NCBI GenBank assembly: GCA_003116975.1
Contig: BGKB01000020.1
Span: 682,001 to 746,000 of the forward strand
DNA from: Aurantiochytrium sp. KH105
Taxonomy: Eukaryota; Sar; Bigyra; Thraustochytrida; Thraustochytriidae
DNA length: 64,000 bases
Reading direction: 5' to 3'
Shown: positions 55,216 through 64,000 of the stretch, one piece after another
Layout of the letters: every line of letters starts with the position of its first letter
Numbering within the stretch: position 1 is the first letter of the stretch
Notes under the pieces: generated by a model
What the model was told of the DNA's origin: nothing
The model's input: only the letters and a program-made list of their open reading frames with translations
Database searches by the model: none
Made by a program: the position numbers and the translations under genes

Positions 55216-56847
55216 ATGACGCCGGAGCAGTTCCAGCGCGCGAGGAAGGAGTCTGCGGCGAGGGAGAAGGCGGCACGCGAGCAGGCGCGCGCAGCGATGC
55301 AGAGACACGCGTACGAGCAGACGGCGCGCGGGCGCAGCTCGGCGCCGGTGGAGCCCAGGCCCAGGGCCGGCCTCCTCTCGCGGCTGTCGGTCCTGCGCAA
55401 GCGCGTGTCCAAGCGGAGGGCCGCGCGCAAGGCGCAGAGCCTGCTGGGGGAGAACGACTACGAGGTTGTTATCGTCGGCGGGGGGTTCTCCGGCGCCTAC
55501 TGCGCGTACGAGCTGCGCAAGGAGTTCCCCGAGCTCAAGGTCGTCATCCTCGAGGGGGACAACGACCTTGGCGGCCGCCTCTTTAGCGACGACAATGATG
55601 ACAACCCATACAACATGGACGAGCTCGGCGGTATGCGTATCTTCCCCTCTGTGCAGCCTCGCGTGGCGGAGATGGTTACCGAAATGGGCTGCGACCTGGT
55701 CCCGGTGAAACTCGAAGACAGCTCAAACCTTTTCTACTATGAGGGCAAGCGCGTGCGCAAGGGAGACTTTCGCCTCACCGACTGCGGCCTCACACCCAAA
55801 GACTTTCTCCAGCAATGCTACGACGCGTACGAGGAGGCCATGCCCGAGGACGCGGCACGCCCGCCGCTCGAGCGCGAGGAGCTCTGCATGCTCAGCTTGC
55901 CAGCCTTTCTTGAAAAGTATGGCGCCTCGCGCGCAGACATCAAGGAGTTCTTCTCGTACAGCGGCTACGATATCTTTTCCGACGAGAGCGTGGCCGCCTC
56001 GGTCTTTGTGCAAGAGGGTATTCTCTACGGCCCCGAGCTGGACGAAGACCAGCATTACGTGCGGGAGGGCTTTGAGGAGGTGGTGAAGCGCATGGCGAAG
56101 GCAAGCGAAGCCGAGGTCCGCCTTAACGCCAAGGTCTCTGCCATCGCCGAGCCTGACGCCGAGGGTTTCTCTGCTCTTTCCGTACGCGAAAATGGCGCGC
56201 CCGTCACACTTCGCGCCAAGCGTGTGATCATTGGTCTCCCACAGGACGCCGCCATGAAACTCGCCAAGCGCTCGCCTGCGCTTTCGGGCGAACGTCTCGA
56301 CCTCATTTGCAACGCTGTCAAGCTTATCCCGCTCTTCAAGGTCTTTCTTGAATTTGAGCTTCCCGATTCTTCCGATGTATGGTGGCGCGAGGCCGGATTC
56401 AAGTACGGAAAGTCCACCACCGATTTGGAGGTGCGCCAGATCCACTACTATGACCGCGAGGATCTTCTCTGCTATGCTTCGGGCAAGTACGCCGAGTACT
56501 GGGATCGCGAGTTCCGCGCGAACTGGCGCAACGCTGCGCACGAGGTTTACGATCAAATCAAGGACATGCACGGCGAGCATGCGGCCAAGGCGCCAGATCC
56601 CATCTGGGACAACACCATTTTCCGCTTCTGGAACAATGGCAGCCACAAATGGCGTAAAGGCGTCGAGATTGGCGCTGCCCTTCACACCATTTGCCACGGC
56701 GGCACGTCTGCGATGGAGCCATCTCAATCGCCCATTCTCCTCGTGGGCGATGCCTTTTCTACGCAGCAGGGCTGGGTGGCTGGCGCCATCGAGACCAGTG
56801 ATTTGGCTCTCGTGCATGCGAAAGCTGGGCTCCGCGCCGTGCAGTAG
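55216..56847 (+). CDS. FAD-dependent amine / L-amino-acid oxidase
   Basis: 543 residues from ATG 55216 (MTPEQFQRARKE). The first 80 residues are basic and helical with a KRRAARKAQ patch, perhaps a targeting sequence. The FAD-binding Rossmann core follows: VVIVGGGFSGAYCAYEL (GxGxxG), the acidic end VILEGDNDLGGR, and MDELGGMRIFP. The C-terminal FAD motif is LLVGDAFSTQQGWVAGAIET. Residues between fit the flavin monoamine oxidase / L-amino-acid oxidase family. It would oxidatively deaminate an amine or amino acid with release of H2O2 and ammonia; the substrate is unknown. The frame is open further upstream without an ATG. Confidence 0.88.
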   Translation: MTPEQFQRARKESAAREKAAREQARAAMQRHAYEQTARGRSSAPVEPRPRAGLLSRLSVLRKRVSKRRAARKAQSLLGENDYEVVIVGGGFSGAYCAYELRKEFPELKVVILEGDNDLGGRLFSDDNDDNPYNMDELGGMRIFPSVQPRVAEMVTEMGCDLVPVKLEDSSNLFYYEGKRVRKGDFRLTDCGLTPKDFLQQCYDAYEEAMPEDAARPPLEREELCMLSLPAFLEKYGASRADIKEFFSYSGYDIFSDESVAASVFVQEGILYGPELDEDQHYVREGFEEVVKRMAKASEAEVRLNAKVSAIAEPDAEGFSALSVRENGAPVTLRAKRVIIGLPQDAAMKLAKRSPALSGERLDLICNAVKLIPLFKVFLEFELPDSSDVWWREAGFKYGKSTTDLEVRQIHYYDREDLLCYASGKYAEYWDREFRANWRNAAHEVYDQIKDMHGEHAAKAPDPIWDNTIFRFWNNGSHKWRKGVEIGAALHTICHGGTSAMEPSQSPILLVGDAFSTQQGWVAGAIETSDLALVHAKAGLRAVQ

Positions 56848-56964
56848 CTACATTCTTCCTGCGCACGCACTTTTGCCAGCGAGTCAGCCAGCAAGTCCAG
56901 GATCTCCTCTTCTTTGTTTCTCCATTGCAGATTCTAATCGATGATAATTCTCTCACTCTTTCTT

Positions 56965-57185
56965 TTGCATTGCATTTCATCGCATTTCATTGCATTTCAT
57001 TGCATTTCATTGCATTGCATTGCATTGCATTGCATTGCATTTCATTGCATTGCATTTCATTGCATTTCATTGCATTTCATTGCATTTCATTGCATTTCAT
57101 TGCATTTCATTGCATATCATTGCATTTCACTGCATTTCATTGCATTTCATTGCATTGCATTTCATTGCATTTCATTGCATTGCAT
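56965..57185 (+). repeat. TTGCA/TTTCA pentamer satellite
   Basis: About 221 bp of pentamers alternating mainly as TTGCA-TTTCA, with a run of five or six TTGCA units near 57000-57040 and rare variants (TCGCA, TATCA, TTTCACTGCA). It reads without stops in several frames and so creates spurious His/Ile/Phe-rich ORFs. Confidence 0.95.
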
Positions 57186-57426
57186 AGCCATACCATGCCC
57201 CTCGAGCTGGCCAGCCGTGGAGAGCAAGTCGCGGAGTCTCCGGAAACCTCATCAATCAACCTCCGTCGTCAACCTCCGCGCACCAGGGATGACGATCAGC
57301 AACTCCCACTTGTAGCACTCCCATCGCCGATGGTCACTCGTCCCCCCTTCCTCCCTCCCTCCCTCCCTCTCCGACGGTGCGCGTCCGGGGGGAAAAATCG
57401 CGCGCCGACTTGGCGCGCCCATTGTC

Positions 57427-57496
57427 GACTTGCGCGGCGCGAATACCCGACTTCGCGCGGCGGGCGGCAAGTGCGCCCCGCGCGGCGCAAGTGGGC
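57427..57496. promoter_or_regulatory. CACTTGCGC-type elements upstream of the STK36-like gene
   Basis: ACTTGCGCGGCGCG (57427), GGCAAGTGCGCC (57467) and GGCGCAAGTGGGC (57484) lie 200-270 bp upstream of the ATG. The last two form a loose inverted pair like the hairpin at 25.2 kb. Confidence 0.35.
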
Positions 57497-57697
57497 GGCC
57501 GCGGTGGTTAGTCATTCGTGCGGAAGCAGAGTCAATGACCGTCTGTCTCCGTCTCTCTCTCCCTCCCTCTCTCTCCCTGTCTGTCTGTCTGTCTGTCTGC
57601 CTGTCTGAATGAACGTCTCCATCGTCGAGATCGCGCCCGAAAACCCGAACCTGCGACGATCGCGGCGCGGCGCCGCGCGCTGCGTGGGCGCGGCGCG

Positions 57698-60600
57698 ATG
57701 GCGAGGCGGCGCGCGGAGGAGGAGGAGGCCGAGGGCGGCGAGGCCGAGGCCGAGAGCGGCGGCGGCGCGATGAGCAGGAGCGGCGAGGCGGCCGGCGAGG
57801 ATGATGGAGATGAAACCTCGAGGCGCCGCCGCGAGCGCGAGCGCGAGCGCGAGCGCGAGCCTGAGCGCGAAGCGAGGCGGCGGCGGGGGCTGCGACGGGA
57901 CGCGGAGGAGGGCGAGGCCCACGCGCAGGTCCAGGTCGAAGACCTCGACGAGATCGCGAGCCCGCGCAAACATCGCGAGCGCGAAGCGGACGCGGAGTCC
58001 GGCAAGCGCGAACCCCCTGGCCAGGTCGAAGACGACAACGACGAGGAGCAGCGCAGCGACACGGAGCACCCTGAGCCAGACGCAAAAGAAGCGTCTGCAG
58101 CCGCCGACGCCTCTTCGCTTTCAAAAGGGAATGGCGACAATCGTGCGCAAGAAACATGGCAGGATGGCGACAGACAAATGGACCCGAATGGGCAGAACTC
58201 CACGCGCAGGCACAGGCAGTGGACGCCGCGCCGCGGACGGAGGAGACCCGAAGAGGTGGTTGTGCCTGCGACAGACGTGGCAAACCCAATGGACAACTAC
58301 GTCGTGCTCGATATTATTGGCGAGGGGTCTTTCGGTAAGGTGCACAAGGGGAGGAGGAGATTCACAGGTCACATTCTTGCGCTCAAATTCATCAGCAAAC
58401 ACGGAAAGTCCGAAGCAGAGCTCGCCAAGTTACGAAGCGAAATTGAAATCCTTCGACCACTCGACCACGCGAACATTGTGCTCTTACTCGACGCGTTTGA
58501 AACGCGACGAGAGTTTTGCGTCGTCACAGAGTTTGCCCAAGGTGATCTCTTTCAGCTTCTCGAGGATGACCGTCGTGTGGCCGAGCCGCAGGTACAAAAC
58601 ATTGCCAAACAGCTCGTCCAAGCTCTTTATTATCTCCACTCGCACCGCATCATCCATCGAGACATGAAACCACAAAATATTCTTATTAGCAGCGAAGGCC
58701 GCGTCAAACTGTGCGACTTTGGCTTTGCGCGTGCGCTCTCTGCAAAGACCATCATGGTCACTTCCATCAAAGGAACGCCTCTTTATATGGCCCCGGAGCT
58801 CGTTCGCGAGCAGCCGTACAATCATACGGCCGACCTATGGTCGCTGGGTGTGATTCTCTACGAGCTCTTTGTGGGCCAACCTCCCTTTTTCACCAACAAC
58901 ATTTACACGCTCATCAATCTCATTGTCAAAAATGAGGTGCGCTACCCTTCGGAAATGTCGCAGCTCTTCAAAAGCTTTTTAGCGGGCTTGCTTACCAAGG
59001 ACAGTCGGCACCGGCTGCAGTGGCCCAAACTCTTTGACCACCCATTCGTGCGCGAGACCCCAGAAGAGGTCCAGGCCCGAGAAGTCGTGGAAGCGAATCA
59101 TCTCAATAACCCTCGCTACCGTCTCGAGCAGTTTCTTGGCACACGACAGCCTACCGTGCCACCAACACCAACCATGACCTCGCCTGTGCGCATGAGCGAG
59201 CCACGTAGCCCGCGTTGGCCAAATCCCTCGAGCGCCGAACGGCAGCGCCAGCGCCAGCTTCAGCAGCGGCTCGACGTCTCCGATCAGCATGATCTCCTAT
59301 CCATCGCCTCATCTCGAGACGAGGCGCCCTCGCCGCGACTTCGCAGGCGTAATTCTATTGCAAATGTCGACCAAGACTCTCGCACAGCACCCGAACGCCC
59401 CCCGGTTGATGGGGAACTCATTCCTTATGAGCGCGGCGTCCCGAGCCCGGCCGCTCGTCTCCCCAAACGTACGCAACGTGGCCATCGTCGCTCCTCGAGC
59501 TCCAATGCTGCGCTTCTGCGCCCAACAGAAGAGCATCCTCACGACGTGGGTTCATCAAATGGTGGCACAGACCGTTCTAACCAAGCCTCAGATGTGCGTC
59601 GCCGTGCAATTGCTTCGTCGTCTTCTTCCTCTTCGCCAACAGCATCATCATCATCATTGCCATCATCACCATCATCATCACCAGGTGGCGCTGGGATCCA
59701 GGAAAGCGAAGACGATGACGCATCAAGACACCCAAGGAAAGATGCCGCGCAACCCACACCTGGAAGCTTTGGAGCAAAGACGACAAATGTAGAGCCTGGC
59801 AAAGATGAGCACGACTCAAATGGTACCAGTAGCAATACCTCAGATCCCCAACACGATCTGGCTCGACTTGCGGCTCGAGCCGCGGGCACTGGAGAGTCCT
59901 CGTTGGCGATGCGGCACGATGTTCGCGTGTTGGAGCAAATTTGCGCCACGCTCGCAAACGAGCGCGCTGGTGCCGAAATGGTACGCAATGCGCTAAAAAC
60001 GATCATCCTGCTCGCAGCCAAGCCTGTGGAGCGCCTTGGCGCCTCGGCGCGAGGCGATGTTCTGCTCGATAGCGACCTCTTCGCAGTGCTGGTGCGCTTT
60101 TGCAAACAGGAACTTCGACGACGCTCGCGTCGCACAGCACCACTCCTTGCCGATGCTCTCCATGCACTTCGATGCCTTTTGCGCGAGCACATGCGTGAGC
60201 AAGAGCCTCTACGCGTGGACAAACGTATCGGCGAACTCTGCGTCCGTGCCCTCTCTCCTGCCGTTGAGGCATTTCAGACTGTGCAGGGCGCCCAGACAGA
60301 TGCCATCAAGTGTGTGCTTCTCATTTGTAGCTTTTGCACCGTGTATTCGCCTCGTCTATGGATCAGTGTACACAAAGAGGTCTCATCAGAGGACTTTTGC
60401 AATGCGCTCGTTGTCGTCCTGCAGCACAGCAATGTGAAGCGACGCGGGTCTGTCGATCAGCGCAACAAGGAGGCGCGCCTTGCACTTCGTGCCATGGCAC
60501 TCCTCGTGCATCCGGCGGGGAGCAATGGCGGCGAGGTTGCTTTGGAGCATTTTCCCTTGTTCGCGCCCTTTGACGAACGCGACGAGTTCGAGGTTGATCC

Positions 60601-63214
60601 TTCCGACTGGTTCGGGGGGATCTTTCAGACGGATCGACCAGCCAAACTTGAGGATCGTGCACGTCAGGCCGACGCTATTCTCGCTTCGGGAGAGCGTTTG
60701 CGCCAGCGAATCGTGACAGCTATCGAGTCTGCCGGCGCTGTTTTCGACGTTCTCGTCGCCGCAGCCGTTTCCTTTGATGGCGGCAACACCTCACCGGCAG
60801 CCTTGAGTGGCGTCGCAGGTGCTTTGCATGCCAAGGATGCCTTGCGCGTGCTCCTGCACGCCTGTTCTTTCTCGGTTGATGTGGCGTATCGACTCGCAAA
60901 AGACGCCCAGGCCTTGCAGGGCATCATGACGTTGGCTCGCCAGTCAAAGGAGGAAGGCCAGCTCGCATGCGTGCTACTCTCTGTATTGAGCCGCCGTCGC
61001 CTACTCACAGTGGCCATGAGCTCGGCGAGTATCGAGCTCTGCATCAACGTTCTCTCGGACACACGCACCCCGAACGAGGCGCTCCCTGCCAAGGCGTCGC
61101 TCCTCGCTGCAGTGCTCAATCGCTTTTCTCTCGAATTCAAGGCCTTTGAAGGCTCGCTGGTCTCTGAAACCTCGCAGCGCTCACGCGCAGGAAGTCTCTC
61201 CAAGCTGCATCACGTCACGACAAAGCTACTAGAGCATCTGATTCGGTCGCAAGATCTGCGTCGAGGGATTCATGCGCTCATGGCCGCTTGCGAAGGTTCG
61301 GCGCACGCGCGGGTTGTGCACCCAATGCAGGGTGTTGGCTTTGTATTCCAAGAGTTTAGCGCGCACGACCTGCCATCCACCCTGCTCCTTGCCTTTCTCA
61401 AGCTCGCGCGCCGCTCTGCGCTTCCAGATTACGCGGCGCGTGTCTCGCAGAGTATCCTCGAGTCGGGGCTCTGGCATCATCTCATGGAGCTTGTAGTTCC
61501 GCAAACAAGCGTGGCCGATCGCGAGTTTGGCACGGCAACGACGGGCCGTGCTGCTGCCAATCTTTCCACGCGAGGGGTTCTCTCTGTCTTGCAACTCACT
61601 ACCGAGCTCGTCAGTGCCGATCCGCCTTCCAATGCGAGCGTTCTTTTTGGCAGCGATGGGGCGCTCTATTGGGTCGTGGACCTTTTGCACAGTACTCATT
61701 TGCAGCGTCTCTTAGTGTGGCCGGCTACTCTTGGAGGTGGGGCTCACGGGATTGTTGCAGTCTTAGATCATGTCTTTGACGTACTTGCGCTAGTCTTTGC
61801 GTGTGAACTTCAGGCCCCGGAACAGCGCCAGTTGCAAATGGTGCTTTCTAACTGTGGATTCATGCGCAAGTCGATGCGGGCGCTGGCACTCGTGGAGCGC
61901 CTCGGGCTCGCAGCCGATCGTCCTGAATTCTCTTTGGCTCCACTGAAGCTGCACGCAATTCTCGTATCCGAGTCAGAGCTCTTTGCTCGCCAATTTGTCG
62001 AATTTGGCGGACTGCAGCAAGTCAAGGAGCTTGGCTTGCTTGACCTGGCGCGTTACGTACGCATGTATAGGAACTCTACAACCGCTTCAACTCCGGCACT
62101 GAAAGATACCAACGAGCAAGAGCATGACAAAGATGAGAGCTCGTTGGCTCTGCAAACTTCAAATCCACGCGGGCCGCTCTCGCCGCGCAAGGGCGAACCC
62201 GGATCAGTTATGCCCGAGTCCAAAACATCTGCGAGCATTGACTCCAGCAATGGGACGGGTGTGATTTTGCAGGTGCGCATGGACATGACAATTCACGCAC
62301 TCTTGCTTCTGAATCAGCTCGCGAGCCAGGGCGACGCGTACCACCAAGCCATCCTCGCGGCAGACTATAGCGCGGACCTACACTACCTTCTTGGATATCC
62401 GAATGCCATTGTGCGCTCAGAAACATGCAGACTCTTTGGGAAACTTTGCAAGAACTCGTCTCTCTTTTACCCAGCACTTGCGCGGAGCTTTTCGTCTGGT
62501 CCGACATTGGGCAAGAACAACCCCTCGGGGTCCAAGGCGGAAAAGGGAGTCAACAATGATGTTGACCAAACGGAGTCATTGGCAGCATCTTCGTCGTCCT
62601 TTTCACCGCCAGCAGCAAGTTCTCCGCCTCAAGCAACGACTTCTTCTACTTCTTCTGCTTCTACTTCTTCTTCGACACCCGCGACTACCCTTTTAGGGCG
62701 ACTCGTGGCCTGTTGCCAAGACGAGGACCCAGAAACACGGAAGCTTGCGTGCTTTGCCGTGGGCAATGCTGCGTATCACTCGGACTATTTGTACAAGCTT
62801 TTGGCGCCGGCCGTTCCTCTTTTGGTTCATCTTCTGAGCGACCGAGAAAAGAAAACACGTGCGAACGCTGCGGGAGCGCTCGGAAATCTCGTGCGTAATT
62901 CAAGTGTTTTGAGCGCTGCACTTTTGGACGCTGACGCCCATGTTAATCTTTTATGGCTGGTTGCAAGAGACCCCGCCATTCAGCCCCAGCGTATGGCGCT
63001 CTTTTCCATGGGCAATCTTTTGGCCCACAAGGACTGTCGCGAGGCGCTTCTGGCAGCGTGTGCAAAAGACGCTGTCCCTCTGGAAGAGTGGCTGGAAGAT
63101 CTCGAAGAGTCGGCCTCAGACAAAGTTCTGCGCTCATACGCCTCGCGAGCACTCGCCAAGCTCCGTGCTGCACCTCGTTCACCACCAACGCGACCTGCTT
63201 CCATCTCTGCATGA
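57698..63214 (+). CDS. STK36: Fused/STK36-type kinase with ARM-repeat C-terminus
   Basis: 1,838 residues from ATG 57698. Residues 1-197 are an R/E-rich disordered extension that STK36 proteins normally lack; M198 (58289, [18 protein letters not shown]) lies where the family usually starts. Kinase about 200-455: [12 protein letters not shown]-type Lys in [27 protein letters not shown] and [12 protein letters not shown], very close to animal Fused/STK36. A disordered Ser-rich linker (470-725) follows, then a long helical-repeat region (about 740-1838) with ARM-like units near the end ([34 protein letters not shown]). In most eukaryotes STK36 is needed for motile cilia (central pair), and in animals it is tied to Hedgehog signalling. 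All kinase residues are intact. Confidence 0.93.
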   Translation: MARRRAEEEEAEGGEAEAESGGGAMSRSGEAAGEDDGDETSRRRREREREREREPEREARRRRGLRRDAEEGEAHAQVQVEDLDEIASPRKHREREADAESGKREPPGQVEDDNDEEQRSDTEHPEPDAKEASAAADASSLSKGNGDNRAQETWQDGDRQMDPNGQNSTRRHRQWTPRRGRRRPEEVVVPATDVANPMDNYVVLDIIGEGSFGKVHKGRRRFTGHILALKFISKHGKSEAELAKLRSEIEILRPLDHANIVLLLDAFETRREFCVVTEFAQGDLFQLLEDDRRVAEPQVQNIAKQLVQALYYLHSHRIIHRDMKPQNILISSEGRVKLCDFGFARALSAKTIMVTSIKGTPLYMAPELVREQPYNHTADLWSLGVILYELFVGQPPFFTNNIYTLINLIVKNEVRYPSEMSQLFKSFLAGLLTKDSRHRLQWPKLFDHPFVRETPEEVQAREVVEANHLNNPRYRLEQFLGTRQPTVPPTPTMTSPVRMSEPRSPRWPNPSSAERQRQRQLQQRLDVSDQHDLLSIASSRDEAPSPRLRRRNSIANVDQDSRTAPERPPVDGELIPYERGVPSPAARLPKRTQRGHRRSSSSNAALLRPTEEHPHDVGSSNGGTDRSNQASDVRRRAIASSSSSSSPTASSSSLPSSPSSSPGGAGIQESEDDDASRHPRKDAAQPTPGSFGAKTTNVEPGKDEHDSNGTSSNTSDPQHDLARLAARAAGTGESSLAMRHDVRVLEQICATLANERAGAEMVRNALKTIILLAAKPVERLGASARGDVLLDSDLFAVLVRFCKQELRRRSRRTAPLLADALHALRCLLREHMREQEPLRVDKRIGELCVRALSPAVEAFQTVQGAQTDAIKCVLLICSFCTVYSPRLWISVHKEVSSEDFCNALVVVLQHSNVKRRGSVDQRNKEARLALRAMALLVHPAGSNGGEVALEHFPLFAPFDERDEFEVDPSDWFGGIFQTDRPAKLEDRARQADAILASGERLRQRIVTAIESAGAVFDVLVAAAVSFDGGNTSPAALSGVAGALHAKDALRVLLHACSFSVDVAYRLAKDAQALQGIMTLARQSKEEGQLACVLLSVLSRRRLLTVAMSSASIELCINVLSDTRTPNEALPAKASLLAAVLNRFSLEFKAFEGSLVSETSQRSRAGSLSKLHHVTTKLLEHLIRSQDLRRGIHALMAACEGSAHARVVHPMQGVGFVFQEFSAHDLPSTLLLAFLKLARRSALPDYAARVSQSILESGLWHHLMELVVPQTSVADREFGTATTGRAAANLSTRGVLSVLQLTTELVSADPPSNASVLFGSDGALYWVVDLLHSTHLQRLLVWPATLGGGAHGIVAVLDHVFDVLALVFACELQAPEQRQLQMVLSNCGFMRKSMRALALVERLGLAADRPEFSLAPLKLHAILVSESELFARQFVEFGGLQQVKELGLLDLARYVRMYRNSTTASTPALKDTNEQEHDKDESSLALQTSNPRGPLSPRKGEPGSVMPESKTSASIDSSNGTGVILQVRMDMTIHALLLLNQLASQGDAYHQAILAADYSADLHYLLGYPNAIVRSETCRLFGKLCKNSSLFYPALARSFSSGPTLGKNNPSGSKAEKGVNNDVDQTESLAASSSSFSPPAASSPPQATTSSTSSASTSSSTPATTLLGRLVACCQDEDPETRKLACFAVGNAAYHSDYLYKLLAPAVPLLVHLLSDREKKTRANAAGALGNLVRNSSVLSAALLDADAHVNLLWLVARDPAIQPQRMALFSMGNLLAHKDCREALLAACAKDAVPLEEWLEDLEESASDKVLRSYASRALAKLRAAPRSPPTRPASISA

Positions 63215-63750
63215 CCACAAGTACAGCATACTTGCCATGACTTTTTTTACCTTTTTTTCTTTTTCTCTTTCTCTTACTGGCTTTTTCTTTTTGCTATTTT
63301 TTGTTTCCTTGATGACATGGCGGGCAGGGACGATGGGAAAAGGGTCCTCTGCGGGCTGGGTGTCTGGCTGGCTCATGGGACCATTCCTTGGCCACCTCAA
63401 GCCGCCTCACAAACAACTTACTCACTGACCATCGACTAAACGACTGTGGATAATGTCCCGGAACAGAACTCGAACGTAAAGAGAACGTTCCGGATGCGTT
63501 CCAAGAAAAAATCACGATGGTTTTTTTCTTTTTCTTTTCTTTTTTTGAGCGCAGCGGCGCTTGCAAAGCTCGAGCAAAAACGAATCGCAAGCGAACGAAC
63601 GTAGAAAAGCAAACAAGTCGAAGGCTAGCAGCAGCGCACCAAGACCAAGACAGAGAGACACCCATCTACGCACGCGCACAAAGTCTTGAGGCAAGTCGCC
63701 TCAGGTCGACGTTGTCAAGCTTCAAGTTGCTCGCGACAGCTCGAAGGGTG
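63215..63750. other. Spacer after STK36-like gene
   Basis: 536 bp with T/C-rich tracts just after the stop (63240-63300 and 63515-63545), which may be 3' UTR and termination sequence. No gene seen. Confidence 0.5.
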
Positions 63751-64000
63751 ATGGAAAGCCCCATGGAAACCCCGACGAGACCACCGGTGCCACCACAACC
63801 CAAACTTTTCGACAGGGAGCATCTCGCGCAAACAACTGAGAAAATGCGAGAGGAGCTCGGACAAAATGCTACGACAGACCTTGTTTCGATCTTTTCGTGG
63901 AATATTCTTGCAAACTCTATGGCCCTGACACGGCACGGCAGAATAATCTACTCCAACTGCGCTACAGAAACAGTCCCGTGGACGTGGCGCATGCCACGGA
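63751..64000 (+). CDS. CCR4/nocturnin-like endonuclease-exonuclease-phosphatase, 5' end only
   Basis: An open frame starts at ATG 63751 and runs off the right edge (83 codons). After a Pro-rich start (MESPMETPTRPPVPPQP), residues about 47-82 read DLVSIFSWNILANSMALT then YSNCATETVPWTWRMPR. This matches the first strand and following segment of CCR4/nocturnin/angel deadenylases (SYNILA…, Y..C....L.W..R.P). Catalytic residues would lie beyond the edge, so deadenylase activity is inference. Confidence 0.7.
   Translation, partial: MESPMETPTRPPVPPQPKLFDREHLAQTTEKMREELGQNATTDLVSIFSWNILANSMALTRHGRIIYSNCATETVPWTWRMPR

Larger units (their letters stand above)
56848..57697. other. Spacer with satellite, amine oxidase to STK36-like
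   Basis: 850 bp. It contains the TTGCA/TTTCA satellite (56965-57185), CTCC runs near 57352-57372, CACTTGCGC-type words at 57427-57496 and GTCT repeats near 57577-57605. No gene supported. Confidence 0.55.

Noticed and set aside
55723-56817. 364-codon frame opposite the amine oxidase
   Set aside because: Antisense shadow of a clear FAD enzyme; no independent homology.
56925-57608. 227-codon His/Ile/Phe-rich frame
   Set aside because: It is simply the TTGCA/TTTCA satellite read without stops.
1-64000. tRNA, rRNA and snoRNA genes
   Set aside because: I scanned for T-loop GTTCRANNC words and C/D box pairs and found nothing with matching stems; by eye this is not exhaustive.
1-64000. Retroelements or other virus-like elements
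   Set aside because: No reverse transcriptase, integrase, capsid or long terminal repeat pair was recognised; the unidentified fragment at 34.9-35.2 kb shows no such motif.

Overview
The window is nuclear DNA of a single-celled, flagellated eukaryote. Coding sequence is compact and intron-poor: several ORFs run 1,300-1,900 codons uninterrupted, and the introns I could resolve are GT-AG, two of them with an ACTAAC branch site. Intergenic DNA is very GC-rich and full of short tandem repeats, and proteins carry long Ser/Pro/Gln-rich disordered tails. Cilium-type genes (Fused/STK36 kinase, a sperm-tail PG-repeat protein, a nephrocystin-3-like protein) point to a swimming stage. A stramenopile of the thraustochytrid/labyrinthulomycete type fits best, but this is inference from gene style, not a database match.

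Left third (1-21.6 kb): a nephrocystin-3-like N-terminus running off the left edge, an AGC kinase, a lysine-methyltransferase-like protein, a myristoylated calcineurin-B-like Ca2+ sensor (two exons), a poly-Q bHLH transcription factor, a sperm-tail PG-repeat protein, and a 1,312-residue amidohydrolase-like protein with a degenerate metal site and a huge disordered insert. These are separated by 0.4-3.7 kb of GC-rich, repeat-filled spacer.

Middle (22-35 kb): housekeeping genes for HINT (HIT family), a TIGAR-like phosphatase, a twin-CX9C CHCHD2/10 protein (two exons), a Use1-like SNARE, an alanine-rich repeat protein with a SAP-like N-terminus, ribosomal protein uS13/RPS18 (first exon 608 bp upstream of the second) and a type II membrane mannosyltransferase-like enzyme. 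Two assembly scars lie here: a single N flanked by a 76-bp duplicated contig end (29.5-29.7 kb) and an 87-N gap (35.2-35.3 kb).

Right part (35.9-64 kb): the standout is a 1,735-residue protein joining two actin-related domains, an actin phosphate-loop fragment, a Roc GTPase with COR, and a C-terminal TIR domain. I know of no described protein with this architecture, and it looks like a cytoskeleton-linked TIR signalling or immune protein. It is followed by a coiled-coil protein, a 1,928-residue coiled-coil/C2-like protein, a Cys-rich polytopic membrane protein, RIO1 kinase, a flavin amine oxidase, a TTGCA/TTTCA satellite, the STK36 homologue with ARM-type C-terminus, and the 5' end of a CCR4/nocturnin-like nuclease leaving the right edge.

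Gene order shows no operon logic. The common themes are cilia (nephrocystin-3-like, PG-repeat, STK36, possibly the two coiled-coil proteins) and STAND/GTPase signalling (DUF4062 protein, Roc-COR-TIR).
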